From: Clostridia bacterium
Lineage (GTDB): Bacteria > Bacillota > Clostridia > Christensenellales > Borkfalkiaceae
Assembly (NCBI GenBank): GCA_017626305.1
Contig: JAGAIW010000116.1
Span: forward strand, 49,028-113,027
Length of the DNA: 64,000 bases
Direction: 5' to 3'
Part shown: one piece after another, positions 34,859 through 43,045 of the stretch
Layout: each line of letters opens with the position of its first letter
How positions within the stretch are numbered: position 1 is the stretch's first letter
Notes under the pieces: model-generated
The model's database searches: none
What the model was told of the DNA's origin: nothing
What the model saw: the letters and a program-made list of their open reading frames with translations, nothing else
Made by a program: the position numbers and the translations under genes

Positions 34859-35861
34859 GAAAAAAAACATAAGCCCCTGCCAAAAGCAGGGGCTTAACTT
34901 TACGCAAAAAACGGCTACGCGTGTAGCCGTTTTTCTTGCATAGAAAGGAATAAAGTGTAAAATTATCGTTCAGGGGGGGGGGACTATTTTTGAGCCTTTT
35001 TGTTTCTTGGATATCCTGTATGGGCGGACGGAAATTATACTTTTTATAAATTTTAGAGAAGTATAATTCGTCTTCAAACCCCACCGAATGGGCAATCTCT
35101 TTGACAAGCTCGTGTCCTTCTTGGATAAGCAGTATCGCGTGTTCCATGCGCTTTAAGGTCAAATAGGACGTATAACAAACGGACATTTCGCGTTTGAAAA
35201 TTCTCGAAAGATAGTTGGGGTGCACGTTGAGCTGCGACGCGATTTTCTTAATGGACAGCGACGGGTCGGATAAAGCCGACTCGGTGACTTCCAACACGTG
35301 CTGTACGTAGCTTTTGTGTTTGTTGAGCTCTGGCATGGGAATGGTTTCTTCGCCATGCGATTCTTGAAAGATAACTTCCAAAATCCGCAATAAATTTTTC
35401 TCGAAAACGATATCCATAATCTTCGAGTTTTTTACCCACGTTTCAAAGTTTTCCTTGAAAAATGCAATTGCGCGCGTGCCAAGATTTTGGGCAAACGGCT
35501 TGTCTTTATGTAGTCCGATTGCTTCCGTATAATTTTTGGCGTTATAGCCGTTAAAGGCAACCCAGTAAAATTCCGTTGTCGCCCGTTCGTTCTCTTTGAC
35601 GTAATAAATATCCGTACCCGGCATCAATAAAAACACGCTGTTTTTCCCAAGCGTCGCCTTTTGCCCGTTGCCATAATATACCGTTACTTTTCCCTTCACG
35701 ATAAAATGCAACCGATAGGCTGGGTACGAATGAGAATCGACGGGGGCTTTCGTGCCTTCTATCGTTTCGTGACCGTAATGATTAACGGATAGGTCGGTGG
35801 AATGTCGTTTTAGCGAATTGAGTAAAGTAACCGACTTAATGCGGTGATTTGGTGTAATCAT
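34803..35861 (-). CDS. AraC-family regulator with homopolymer at its 3' end
   Basis: As read, 352 residues from the ATG ending at 35861 (GGGAG upstream). A cupin-like sensor occupies about residues 25-110 (HSYPAYRLHFIVKGKVTVYY) and the AraC double HTH about 195-285 (LSIKKIASQLNVHPNYLSRI, then EIAHSVGFEDELYFSKIYKK). After FRPPIQDIQETKRLKNS the frame crosses a run of ten C (minus strand, 34982-34973) and continues about 57 residues through two terminator hairpins, which is implausible. With nine C the protein would stop at a TGA at 34972-34970. So the natural end is probably 34970. It lies between two surface-protein genes that carry matching 21-bp operators and likely activates them. Confidence 0.88.
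   Translation of the reverse strand: MITPNHRIKSVTLLNSLKRHSTDLSVNHYGHETIEGTKAPVDSHSYPAYRLHFIVKGKVTVYYGNGQKATLGKNSVFLLMPGTDIYYVKENERATTEFYWVAFNGYNAKNYTEAIGLHKDKPFAQNLGTRAIAFFKENFETWVKNSKIMDIVFEKNLLRILEVIFQESHGEETIPMPELNKHKSYVQHVLEVTESALSDPSLSIKKIASQLNVHPNYLSRIFKREMSVCYTSYLTLKRMEHAILLIQEGHELVKEIAHSVGFEDELYFSKIYKKYNFRPPIQDIQETKRLKNSPPPLNDNFTLYSFLCKKNGYTRSRFLRKVKPLLLAGAYVFFLRRKCPYGTYLLRLHLMR
34871..34933. terminator. Two stacked terminator hairpins
   Basis: First stem AAGCCCCTGC / GCAGGGGCTT (34871-34895), second AAAAACGGCTAC / GTAGCCGTTTTT (34906-34933). The second has T-runs in both directions and should end both the plus-strand operon and the minus-strand AraC transcript, so the AraC reading frame should close before it. 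Confidence 0.85.
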
Positions 35862-35883
35862 CTCTCGTTTTCTCCCTGATTTT

Positions 35884-35912
35884 ATTATAGAACTTTTCAA
35901 AATAAAAGTCAA
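35884..35912 (-). promoter_or_regulatory. Sigma-A promoter of the AraC-family gene
   Basis: Minus-strand TTGACT (35912-35907), 17-bp spacer, TATAAT (35889-35884). Transcription start would be about 16 bases upstream of the ATG. Confidence 0.85.
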
Positions 35913-35964
35913 TAAATTGCGGTGGATTTTTTGTTTTTTTAAAGGGTGTTTATCATGAAAAAAT

Positions 35965-36029
35965 GGTTAAAATATTCCATGCTAGGGTTAATATGTTCCA
36001 TTCAAAATATGCGTTCTTAATGTTATAAT
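35965..36029 (+). promoter_or_regulatory. 21-bp-phased operator pair and -10 box
   Basis: GGTTAAAATATTCCAT (35965-35980) and GGTTAATATGTTCCAT (35986-36001) are direct repeats 21 bp apart and near-identical to the first two repeats at 32002. TATAAT at 36024-36029 follows without a -35 box. Located in the intergenic region divergent from the AraC gene, so it may control both sides. Confidence 0.7.
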
Positions 36030-36087
36030 GTATATATTATAACAAAGAAAGTTCAAAAATTACAAAAAAATGGAAAGTTTTTTTGGC

Positions 36088-36116
36088 TTGAAAGTTTTAA
36101 AAAGATACGCTATAAT
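36088..36116 (+). promoter_or_regulatory. Second promoter upstream of the surface-protein operon
   Basis: TTGAAA (36088-36093), 17-bp spacer, TATAAT (36111-36116), 43 bases upstream of the ATG at 36159. Confidence 0.75.
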
Positions 36117-36158
36117 GATACTGGAAATTTTTTAAGGAAAAAGATAAAGGAGAAAAGT

Positions 36159-39100
36159 ATGAACAACAATTCTCGGAAAAAAGGTTTAATCGTATCCGCG
36201 CTGGTTGGGGCAGTTGCCTTGACGTGCGGATTTTCGTCGTTACCTGTTTCCGCGCAAGAGCTGTCCGTCACCGTAGCTCCGTCGTCGCTGTTTACCGAAA
36301 ACGCCGCCGTGGAAACGGAAAAAGACGTGACGGGTTTAATCGTCAAGGGCAATGCAACGCTTAAAGGCGTTTGCACGGGCGAAACGACGATAGAATACTA
36401 CTTGCCCGCTGCGTGGGGCGGTGCGGTATTTGAAGTTTGCGACACCGACGGGGATTTGATTTACAGCGTGTATAAGCGTTGGCGCAGCGGTACGGGAGTA
36501 AACGGCGGCGGCGCGTTCGTCGGGTATAACGGTTCGTATTACTTATACGACGGCACGGTAACTACGGCGGAAGAAATCACGGTGGAAAAAATCGGTTACG
36601 GCGCATTACCTAATCCCGGGTATATGGGTACGGACGGCGTGGGTACGTTAAAGCTCAAACCCGTTTCCAACGGAGAGATTGCCGTCGATATGAGCTATAA
36701 CACGAAAGGTATTATCGAGTTGGCGTCTTTTGCGTTAAGCCAAGAAGACGCGGCGGCGCTTAGCGACGGATACACGGTAAACGTCCGTGGCTACGCAAAA
36801 AGCGACCCCATTCCCACCGACCATCCGTCTAACGTACTCATTACCAAGATTAACGGGGTAGACGTTACGAGTGAATCGGTTGCGGTGGCGTACGATAGTT
36901 GTGATATCGTATATAGCGATACCTACAATCCCGAAGTGGCAGTCGGGGGCAAAAACGAAATTACGTTGGATAAAGGCAGCGCGCTTGCGCCCTTTGCCGT
37001 GCTTGCGAAAAACGCGCGACTTGGTTCGTTGCAGCTAGGCACGATTGAGCTTGCCGAGAAATTGACGGCGACGGAAGACTTCACGCAAAAGTCGGCGGGT
37101 AGCTACGATATCACTATCGGAAACGCTCTTGCTACGAAACAGTACGGTGTACGCGTCGTCGACCCTATTTTATATAGCGTTTCTTCGCTGGTGATCGGCG
37201 ACGAGAATGCAACGGTGAAGACGGCGCACACCCAAGCGTACGACGGCGACGGCTATTCGGGCGTATACGTCGAAGGTACGGCGCAGTTTGCGGGTACGTT
37301 CTACGGCGATTTTGAAATGGAATACGTACTGCCTGGGTCAAGCTGGGGAATTGCCGCAATCGGCGTATGCGATTTGGAAGGGAATGAAAAGTTTTACGTC
37401 GGCAGGACTTGGAAGGACGGCGGACATTACGCAAGCAGCGGCGCGGCGTACGTATACGACGCTACGGCGAATAAATATTACACCAACCTTTCTTCGGAAA
37501 TCACGGAATTGACGGCGATTGCGCCTGCACAGCTTTGTCGCGATATCCTGCCTGCCTATAATCACCCCGAAAAAGCGGGTAAGCTGTACTTACAATGGAA
37601 CGGCGACACGATTATCGTCAAGGCGGATTTGCTTGGCGGCGGTACACGCGCTTTGGCGGAAATCCCTGCGGCGGAATTGAAAAACGGCTATAAAATCGTG
37701 TTGCGTTCGCAATCGTATGCCGATAAAACCGTATTCAGCGTATTTTCCGGTTCGGCAAGTCCGTTCGTCGTCGGTTCGGTCAACGGCACATCCCTTGCGG
37801 AGAGTAAAGCGAAAATCAGCTACGGCGCGGACGTTCTTGCCTATGAAGGCTCGATAGAAAATAACGTTATCTACCTGCCCAAGGACGGCGCGTTTGATAA
37901 CTTTACGGCAAATACTTATCGTTTATTCGGTACGGACTGGAAAGAACCCTGTTCGCCAGCGGGAATCACCTTTACGGCGTTGGGAGATTTTGATATCCAC
38001 ACGGAAGGTACGTATCAAAACGTGGCAATCCGTCCTGAATTGAATAATCGTTACGGTAATTTGAAAACGTACGACGTAGTGGTAGAGCCGTCCTATAAAG
38101 TAACCTTTGACGAAAACGGCGGCGAAGAGATATCCGACTGGTACTATTCGGCGCATACGTGGAATAAAGCGTTACCCACGCCCGTACGTAGATACTGGAA
38201 ATTCGGCGGTTGGGAAGAAAACGGAACGCCCTTCACGGCGTTACCTTCCGAAAACCAACGCGCAATCAGTTTAAAGGCTGTGTGGATTGACGACGTTGCG
38301 CCTATCGTTTCCTTGAACGTCGACGCCGTTGTTACACGGCAAACGGGTGAAGGGCTTGGCATAGCCAAGACGGACGTAACCGCGATAGACGCGGTCAGCG
38401 GCGCGCTTAGCGATACGGCGATTAGCGTATTCGTCAAAGCGCCTAACGCAAACGATTACGTAGAGTATGCGACGTTCACGTTTAACGCTGAACTCTACGG
38501 CGCGTACGATATCCGTTACGTGGTAAAGGACGGCGCAGACAATCAAACGGTGGTGGATAGAAAAATCTATTACACGGCAACCCCGCCTACGCTTACCGTG
38601 AAAGGGGAAGTGCCTGAAAGGGGCTTGACCTATCAAACGATTACGCTTCCCCAAGCGACAGCCAAGGTGGGCGAAAAAGTCTTGACGTATACCCTTTCGG
38701 TAACGCTTGACGGCAAGCAAATCACGGTTACCGATCACTCGTTCAAGCCTGTGAAGGCGGGCGCGTATTCCGTTATTTACGCGGCGATACAATCGGGACA
38801 AACGGCGTCTAAGGAATTTACCGTAACCGTTGAAGAAGATACGCAAAAGCCCGTTATCGAAGTGGAATTTACGACGACCCGTATCGTGCTCGGTGAAAAA
38901 ATTACGCCGCCCGCGGCGACGGCAACGGATAACGTTGCCCACGGCGTTACGGTCAGCGTAGAAATCAAGAGCGGTACTACCGTCGTGGCTACTGATGAAT
39001 ATACGCCCGAAAAGGTAGGCGTGTACAGCGTGGTATACACGGCGTCCGACGAGGCGGGTAACACGCAAACGCTCACCTTTGAAGTGCTCGTATCCGAGCA

Positions 39101-39296
39101 AGCGGAAGACAACCACGACTGGAACGACTCAACGCCCGAAAATTCGGGGAATGGCTCGGGTGGCGCGGGGAACGACGGCGCAGGCGGCTGTGGCAGCAGC
39201 GTCGAAAGTACGTTTACGGCGCTTGGCGTATTGCTGATTGCGGCAATCGTATGCATAACGAAAAATAAAAAACAAACCGAAAAGGGGGATAAATAA
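36159..39296 (+). CDS. Membrane-anchored surface protein: lectin-like modules, InlB-type repeat, Ig-like domains
   Basis: 1045 residues. Signal peptide 1-33 (cleavage near VSA-QE). Two lectin-like modules (about 60-340 and 365-640) are homologous to those at 32117, with motifs TIEYYLPAAWGG and RWRSG in the first and the ending ITKINGVDV. An InlB B-type repeat (VTFDENGGEEI through LKAVW, about 645-710) and Ig-like/cadherin-like domains (about 712-985) follow. Then a Gly/Asn-rich linker and a C-terminal membrane anchor (FTALGVLLIAAIVCI) with a basic tail. AAGGAG upstream. First gene of the surface/ABC operon that runs to 47971; the stop is immediately followed by the next ATG. Confidence 0.88.
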   Translation: MNNNSRKKGLIVSALVGAVALTCGFSSLPVSAQELSVTVAPSSLFTENAAVETEKDVTGLIVKGNATLKGVCTGETTIEYYLPAAWGGAVFEVCDTDGDLIYSVYKRWRSGTGVNGGGAFVGYNGSYYLYDGTVTTAEEITVEKIGYGALPNPGYMGTDGVGTLKLKPVSNGEIAVDMSYNTKGIIELASFALSQEDAAALSDGYTVNVRGYAKSDPIPTDHPSNVLITKINGVDVTSESVAVAYDSCDIVYSDTYNPEVAVGGKNEITLDKGSALAPFAVLAKNARLGSLQLGTIELAEKLTATEDFTQKSAGSYDITIGNALATKQYGVRVVDPILYSVSSLVIGDENATVKTAHTQAYDGDGYSGVYVEGTAQFAGTFYGDFEMEYVLPGSSWGIAAIGVCDLEGNEKFYVGRTWKDGGHYASSGAAYVYDATANKYYTNLSSEITELTAIAPAQLCRDILPAYNHPEKAGKLYLQWNGDTIIVKADLLGGGTRALAEIPAAELKNGYKIVLRSQSYADKTVFSVFSGSASPFVVGSVNGTSLAESKAKISYGADVLAYEGSIENNVIYLPKDGAFDNFTANTYRLFGTDWKEPCSPAGITFTALGDFDIHTEGTYQNVAIRPELNNRYGNLKTYDVVVEPSYKVTFDENGGEEISDWYYSAHTWNKALPTPVRRYWKFGGWEENGTPFTALPSENQRAISLKAVWIDDVAPIVSLNVDAVVTRQTGEGLGIAKTDVTAIDAVSGALSDTAISVFVKAPNANDYVEYATFTFNAELYGAYDIRYVVKDGADNQTVVDRKIYYTATPPTLTVKGEVPERGLTYQTITLPQATAKVGEKVLTYTLSVTLDGKQITVTDHSFKPVKAGAYSVIYAAIQSGQTASKEFTVTVEEDTQKPVIEVEFTTTRIVLGEKITPPAATATDNVAHGVTVSVEIKSGTTVVATDEYTPEKVGVYSVVYTASDEAGNTQTLTFEVLVSEQAEDNHDWNDSTPENSGNGSGGAGNDGAGGCGSSVESTFTALGVLLIAAIVCITKNKKQTEKGDK

Positions 39297-41129
39297 ATGA
39301 ACAAGAAACACATCAAGCTTACGGCGCTCCTTGTATGCGCGGCAATGGCAGGCTCTATGCTCGCGGCGTGCGGCGGCGGAAACGAAAGCTCGTCCGATCT
39401 CGGCGGTTTAACGCCTGATAGCAGTATCACGGACGAACAAAGAGAAAAACACACGGTGCTTTCGTTGGGTATTTTCAACGGCGGCGTAGGGTATGAATGG
39501 ACGAAGAAGGTGGCGGCAGAATTTGAAAAGGAATTTGCCGAAGTCAGCTTTGAAGAAGGAAAAACGGGCGTCGTGGTAGATATCAATCCCCAAAAGGACG
39601 CATTCAGCGTAGACGGTATGCGCTCGGCGATTAAACAGGGTATCGACGCGGAAGATATCTATTACAGCTGTTATAACGTCAGCAAGGATTTTGCGCGCGA
39701 CGGCACATCATTGAATATCACCGACTGGGTAACGGAAGACGCGTATAAGGCGGATAGAACGTTCGCCGACTGGGAGCTTGTAAACGGCAAAGTCGTATAC
39801 ACCAACGCAACTTCGAGTATTCAGGACAAAATGTACGACGTACATAAAGAAGGTCACTACCTTGACGAAAGCGACCTTACCGTCGGTGCGGAAGTGTTGC
39901 CTTCGGGGTATTATTCCTTGCCTTTTGAAGACTCGTTGACGGGGTTTGTTTACGACCACGACTTGTTTGAAGAAGAAGGCTGGCTTATCTACGACGGTCC
40001 GAACGGCTTGCCCAAAACGGAAGAAGATTTCTTCGATTTGTTAGATACCATTTACGACGCAAACATGATTCCGTTCACTTATGCGGCAAACGACGCCTAC
40101 GACTACTTCTCCCGTGGCTTGACCCAAGCGTTCTTGGCTCAGTACGAAGGGTATGAAAATGCCGAGCTTGACTATACCTACGACGGAGAATACGTATTCG
40201 ACGCGGATACGGCGGCAATTATCAACGAAAACGAAGAAGGCGCGCTCAGCGCGCTTGTCGACGACGGGCTTGCGGAATTTAAGCCGACCGACGGTTCGTA
40301 TAAAGTAACGATTACGCCCGAAACGGCGTGGGTGCTTATCTATCAACCAGGTAAAGCGAAGTACGTCGAATTTATGCGTAGAGTTATCTCTACCAAATAT
40401 ATCGACCCTGCAACGATTGAAGGCACGTACACCTTCCGTGACGCGCAAAAGAATTTCGTATGGAGCTGGGAAGGTCTTGGCAATCAAAAGCGTATCGCTA
40501 TGCTGTACGAAGGGGAATGGTGGGAAAACGAAGCGAGAACGTTCTTCGCCGCAGCTGAATACGGTCAACGCGATTTCCGTTTTATGCCGTTGCCTACTTT
40601 TGAAGGACAAAAGAACCACGACGAACAATCTATCGGTAATTACAGCAAGGGCGTAGACCTTTTCGTAAGTTCTAAGACGAAAATCCCCGAAGTTTGCCGT
40701 TTGTGGTTGCAATTTGCTCATTCGGAAGAATCGTTGGAAACGTTTACCATGCAAACAGGTCTTACCCGTTTCTTTGATTACGATTTAAGCGACGCGCAGT
40801 ACAATCAACTGACCAAGTTCGCGCAAAACGTATACGACATCAAGAAGACGGACAAAACGGGTATCGTTATCCACACGGCTCGTCACCTTACGCAAAACCA
40901 CGAATTTTACGACGCTATGAAAATGGGCGGGTTCGGTTCGGATTTGTATTCGACGATTGACGGGAAAGAGCATAAGAAAATGCTGGTTAGAACGTTCTTT
41001 GAAAATCCGGGCACGACCAAAGTCAACATTACGTCCGAACAATACATCAACGGTATGTATAAATACTACACCAAAGCCAAGTGGGATTTGGCGTATGCTA
41101 CGTGGCAAGAAAATAACGCGGACGCTTAA
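39297..41129 (+). CDS. ABC transporter extracellular solute-binding lipoprotein (sugar type)
   Basis: 610 residues. Lipoprotein signal with lipobox MLAACGGG (Cys25), then a Ser-rich linker and a family 1-like binding fold (LSLGIFNGGVGYEWTKKVAAEFEKEF). Longer than typical maltose-binding proteins and closer to the LplA type that works with LplB/LplC permeases. The Shine-Dalgarno (GGGGG) lies within the end of the preceding gene, whose stop abuts the ATG. It should deliver oligosaccharides to the two permeases downstream. Confidence 0.92.
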   Translation: MNKKHIKLTALLVCAAMAGSMLAACGGGNESSSDLGGLTPDSSITDEQREKHTVLSLGIFNGGVGYEWTKKVAAEFEKEFAEVSFEEGKTGVVVDINPQKDAFSVDGMRSAIKQGIDAEDIYYSCYNVSKDFARDGTSLNITDWVTEDAYKADRTFADWELVNGKVVYTNATSSIQDKMYDVHKEGHYLDESDLTVGAEVLPSGYYSLPFEDSLTGFVYDHDLFEEEGWLIYDGPNGLPKTEEDFFDLLDTIYDANMIPFTYAANDAYDYFSRGLTQAFLAQYEGYENAELDYTYDGEYVFDADTAAIINENEEGALSALVDDGLAEFKPTDGSYKVTITPETAWVLIYQPGKAKYVEFMRRVISTKYIDPATIEGTYTFRDAQKNFVWSWEGLGNQKRIAMLYEGEWWENEARTFFAAAEYGQRDFRFMPLPTFEGQKNHDEQSIGNYSKGVDLFVSSKTKIPEVCRLWLQFAHSEESLETFTMQTGLTRFFDYDLSDAQYNQLTKFAQNVYDIKKTDKTGIVIHTARHLTQNHEFYDAMKMGGFGSDLYSTIDGKEHKKMLVRTFFENPGTTKVNITSEQYINGMYKYYTKAKWDLAYATWQENNADA

Positions 41130-41147
41130 TTCTAACGGAGAACACAT

Positions 41148-42074
41148 ATGAAACGGACTAAGCTCAAAGGGCTGCAAACGCAAGCCAAACAGGAAAATAT
41201 TTTTTGCTTTTGCATACTTATATTTTTCTTCATTCAATGGGGGATATTTTGGCTGTACGCGAATTTAAACTCCATTCGTTTGGCGTTCTCGTATTTCAAC
41301 ACTTCGGTAGACGAATATCTTCTTTTGCCGGCGAATCGTTTTTTTGAGAACTTTGCAGACTTCTTTTCGTTGCTCATCACGCCCCGTGGCGGCGAATTTT
41401 TACTCAACGGCGCGTATTTCCACTTGATCACTTCGGTGGTATGCTTGCCGATTAGTTACATGGTGGCGTTTATTATCTACAAAAAACTGCCGTTTAGCGG
41501 TATCTTCAAGGTGGTGCTGTATCTTCCCGCAATTCTTTCGGGTATGGTCGTCATTTTGCTGTATCGCCACTATATCACGGCGCTTGCGACGGAAAACGGT
41601 TTCCGCGGTATCTTCACCGACCCGTCCACCAGTCGTTGGATTGTATCCTTATACGTTTTGTTTACGGGTATTCCCAGCGGACTTTTGGTCAATTTGGGCT
41701 CTATGAGCCGCGTCCCGTCCGAACTCATTGAATACGGCGAGCTGGAAGGCATTTCTCTTTGGAAAGAATTCGTACTCATCACCGTACCCATGATTTTCCC
41801 CGTATTGCAAGTACAATGCTTGGGGCTCTTTACAGGATTTTTCACCACGCAAGGCCCGCTGTTTACCTTCTATAACCGAAACGCTCCCGACGAGCTGCAA
41901 ACGTTTGGTTATTATATGTTCATGGCGGTGTACGAAGGGGTGGACGGCATGTCTAAACAGGACATGTACGGATTCACTTCTGCTGCGAATTTATCTATCG
42001 GCTTAATGTCCATTCCCATTGTGCAGGGAACGAAATGGCTGTTTGATAAATTTGACCCGGGCGCGGAATTTTGA
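41148..42074 (+). CDS. ABC sugar transporter permease (LplB/MalF type)
   Basis: 308 residues with six membrane segments. The EAA-type coupling loop is ELIEYGELEGISLWKEFVLITVPMIFP, with the conserved E-x2-x-G pattern. Partner of the permease nine bases downstream. No ATP-binding subunit is encoded in the cluster. Confidence 0.93.
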   Translation: MKRTKLKGLQTQAKQENIFCFCILIFFFIQWGIFWLYANLNSIRLAFSYFNTSVDEYLLLPANRFFENFADFFSLLITPRGGEFLLNGAYFHLITSVVCLPISYMVAFIIYKKLPFSGIFKVVLYLPAILSGMVVILLYRHYITALATENGFRGIFTDPSTSRWIVSLYVLFTGIPSGLLVNLGSMSRVPSELIEYGELEGISLWKEFVLITVPMIFPVLQVQCLGLFTGFFTTQGPLFTFYNRNAPDELQTFGYYMFMAVYEGVDGMSKQDMYGFTSAANLSIGLMSIPIVQGTKWLFDKFDPGAEF

Positions 42075-42082
42075 GGTGACGT

Positions 42083-43030
42083 ATGGAAAAATTATCGTTT
42101 AAGTCCAAACGGGCAAGAAGTATTTTCGCGATAACGGTATGGACGTTAATCTTAACGTGGTGCGTATTGTTTTTATACGTGCTTGCGTGGGGATTGATGA
42201 CCAGCGGTAAATCGGATATGCAGTTCACCTATAATAAACTCGGTTTTCCCAAACCCATTACCAACAAATGGGGAGTGGTGCGCGACCCCGGTAAATTCCA
42301 GTTCTTGGAAAACTACGCCTTCGTCTTTGAATCCATGACCGCGCCCGATAGTCACGGCGCACGGGTAAGCTTTTTCCCCATGCTGTTGAATACGTTGTAT
42401 TATACGTTGGCGTACGGGCTTGTGGCGGTTGTGTCGCCCATGCTTTGTAGCTATATCTATGCCAAATACAGCAAACGCGTACGTTGGACTAAGCTCGTTT
42501 GGGTGATTATGCTCGTCAATATGTACGTTCCTTTAAGCGCGTCGTTGGCGGCGTCTATCAACTTGGCAATGCAGCTTGGAACGTATAACAATATATTTAC
42601 GTTTATATGGACGTATTGCGGCGGTTTCGGCGGTTGTTTCTTAATCTATTACGCTATTTGGAAAGGTTTAAGCTGGGACTATGCCGAAGCGGCAATCATT
42701 GACGGGGCAAACCACTTTACCATTTTATTTAGGATCATGTTCCCCATGACGCTTACGGTGTTTTGGGTGCTGTATATCACGCAGATAATCGCGCTTTGGT
42801 CGGATTATCAAACGCCCATGGTATATCTTCGTGATTATCCCACGCTTGCATACGGCGTATTCGTATTCAACAGTACGGTTAACGCCGCAGGCGCAAACGG
42901 GCTTGACCCCACTTCGGTAACCATCAAGCTTGCCGCGTTGTTTATCGTGGCGACCCCCATGTTCACGCTGTTCATGATTTTTAAAGACAAAATGATGGGC
43001 TCGCTGACTATGGGCGGTTTGAAAGGCTAA
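42083..43030 (+). CDS. ABC sugar transporter permease (LplC/MalG type)
   Basis: 315 residues, six membrane segments; EAA loop DYAEAAIIDGANHFTILFRIMFPMT. GAGGTG is the ribosome-binding site. Together with the preceding permease and the lipoprotein it forms an importer that must borrow an ATPase encoded elsewhere. Confidence 0.94.
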   Translation: MEKLSFKSKRARSIFAITVWTLILTWCVLFLYVLAWGLMTSGKSDMQFTYNKLGFPKPITNKWGVVRDPGKFQFLENYAFVFESMTAPDSHGARVSFFPMLLNTLYYTLAYGLVAVVSPMLCSYIYAKYSKRVRWTKLVWVIMLVNMYVPLSASLAASINLAMQLGTYNNIFTFIWTYCGGFGGCFLIYYAIWKGLSWDYAEAAIIDGANHFTILFRIMFPMTLTVFWVLYITQIIALWSDYQTPMVYLRDYPTLAYGVFVFNSTVNAAGANGLDPTSVTIKLAALFIVATPMFTLFMIFKDKMMGSLTMGGLKG

Positions 43031-43045
43031 TAAGGAGAGAAAATA

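Noticed and set aside
38271..39586. Two long overlapping minus-strand frames opposite the surface-protein gene
   Set aside because: They overlap each other and a gene with clear domains; no start signals.
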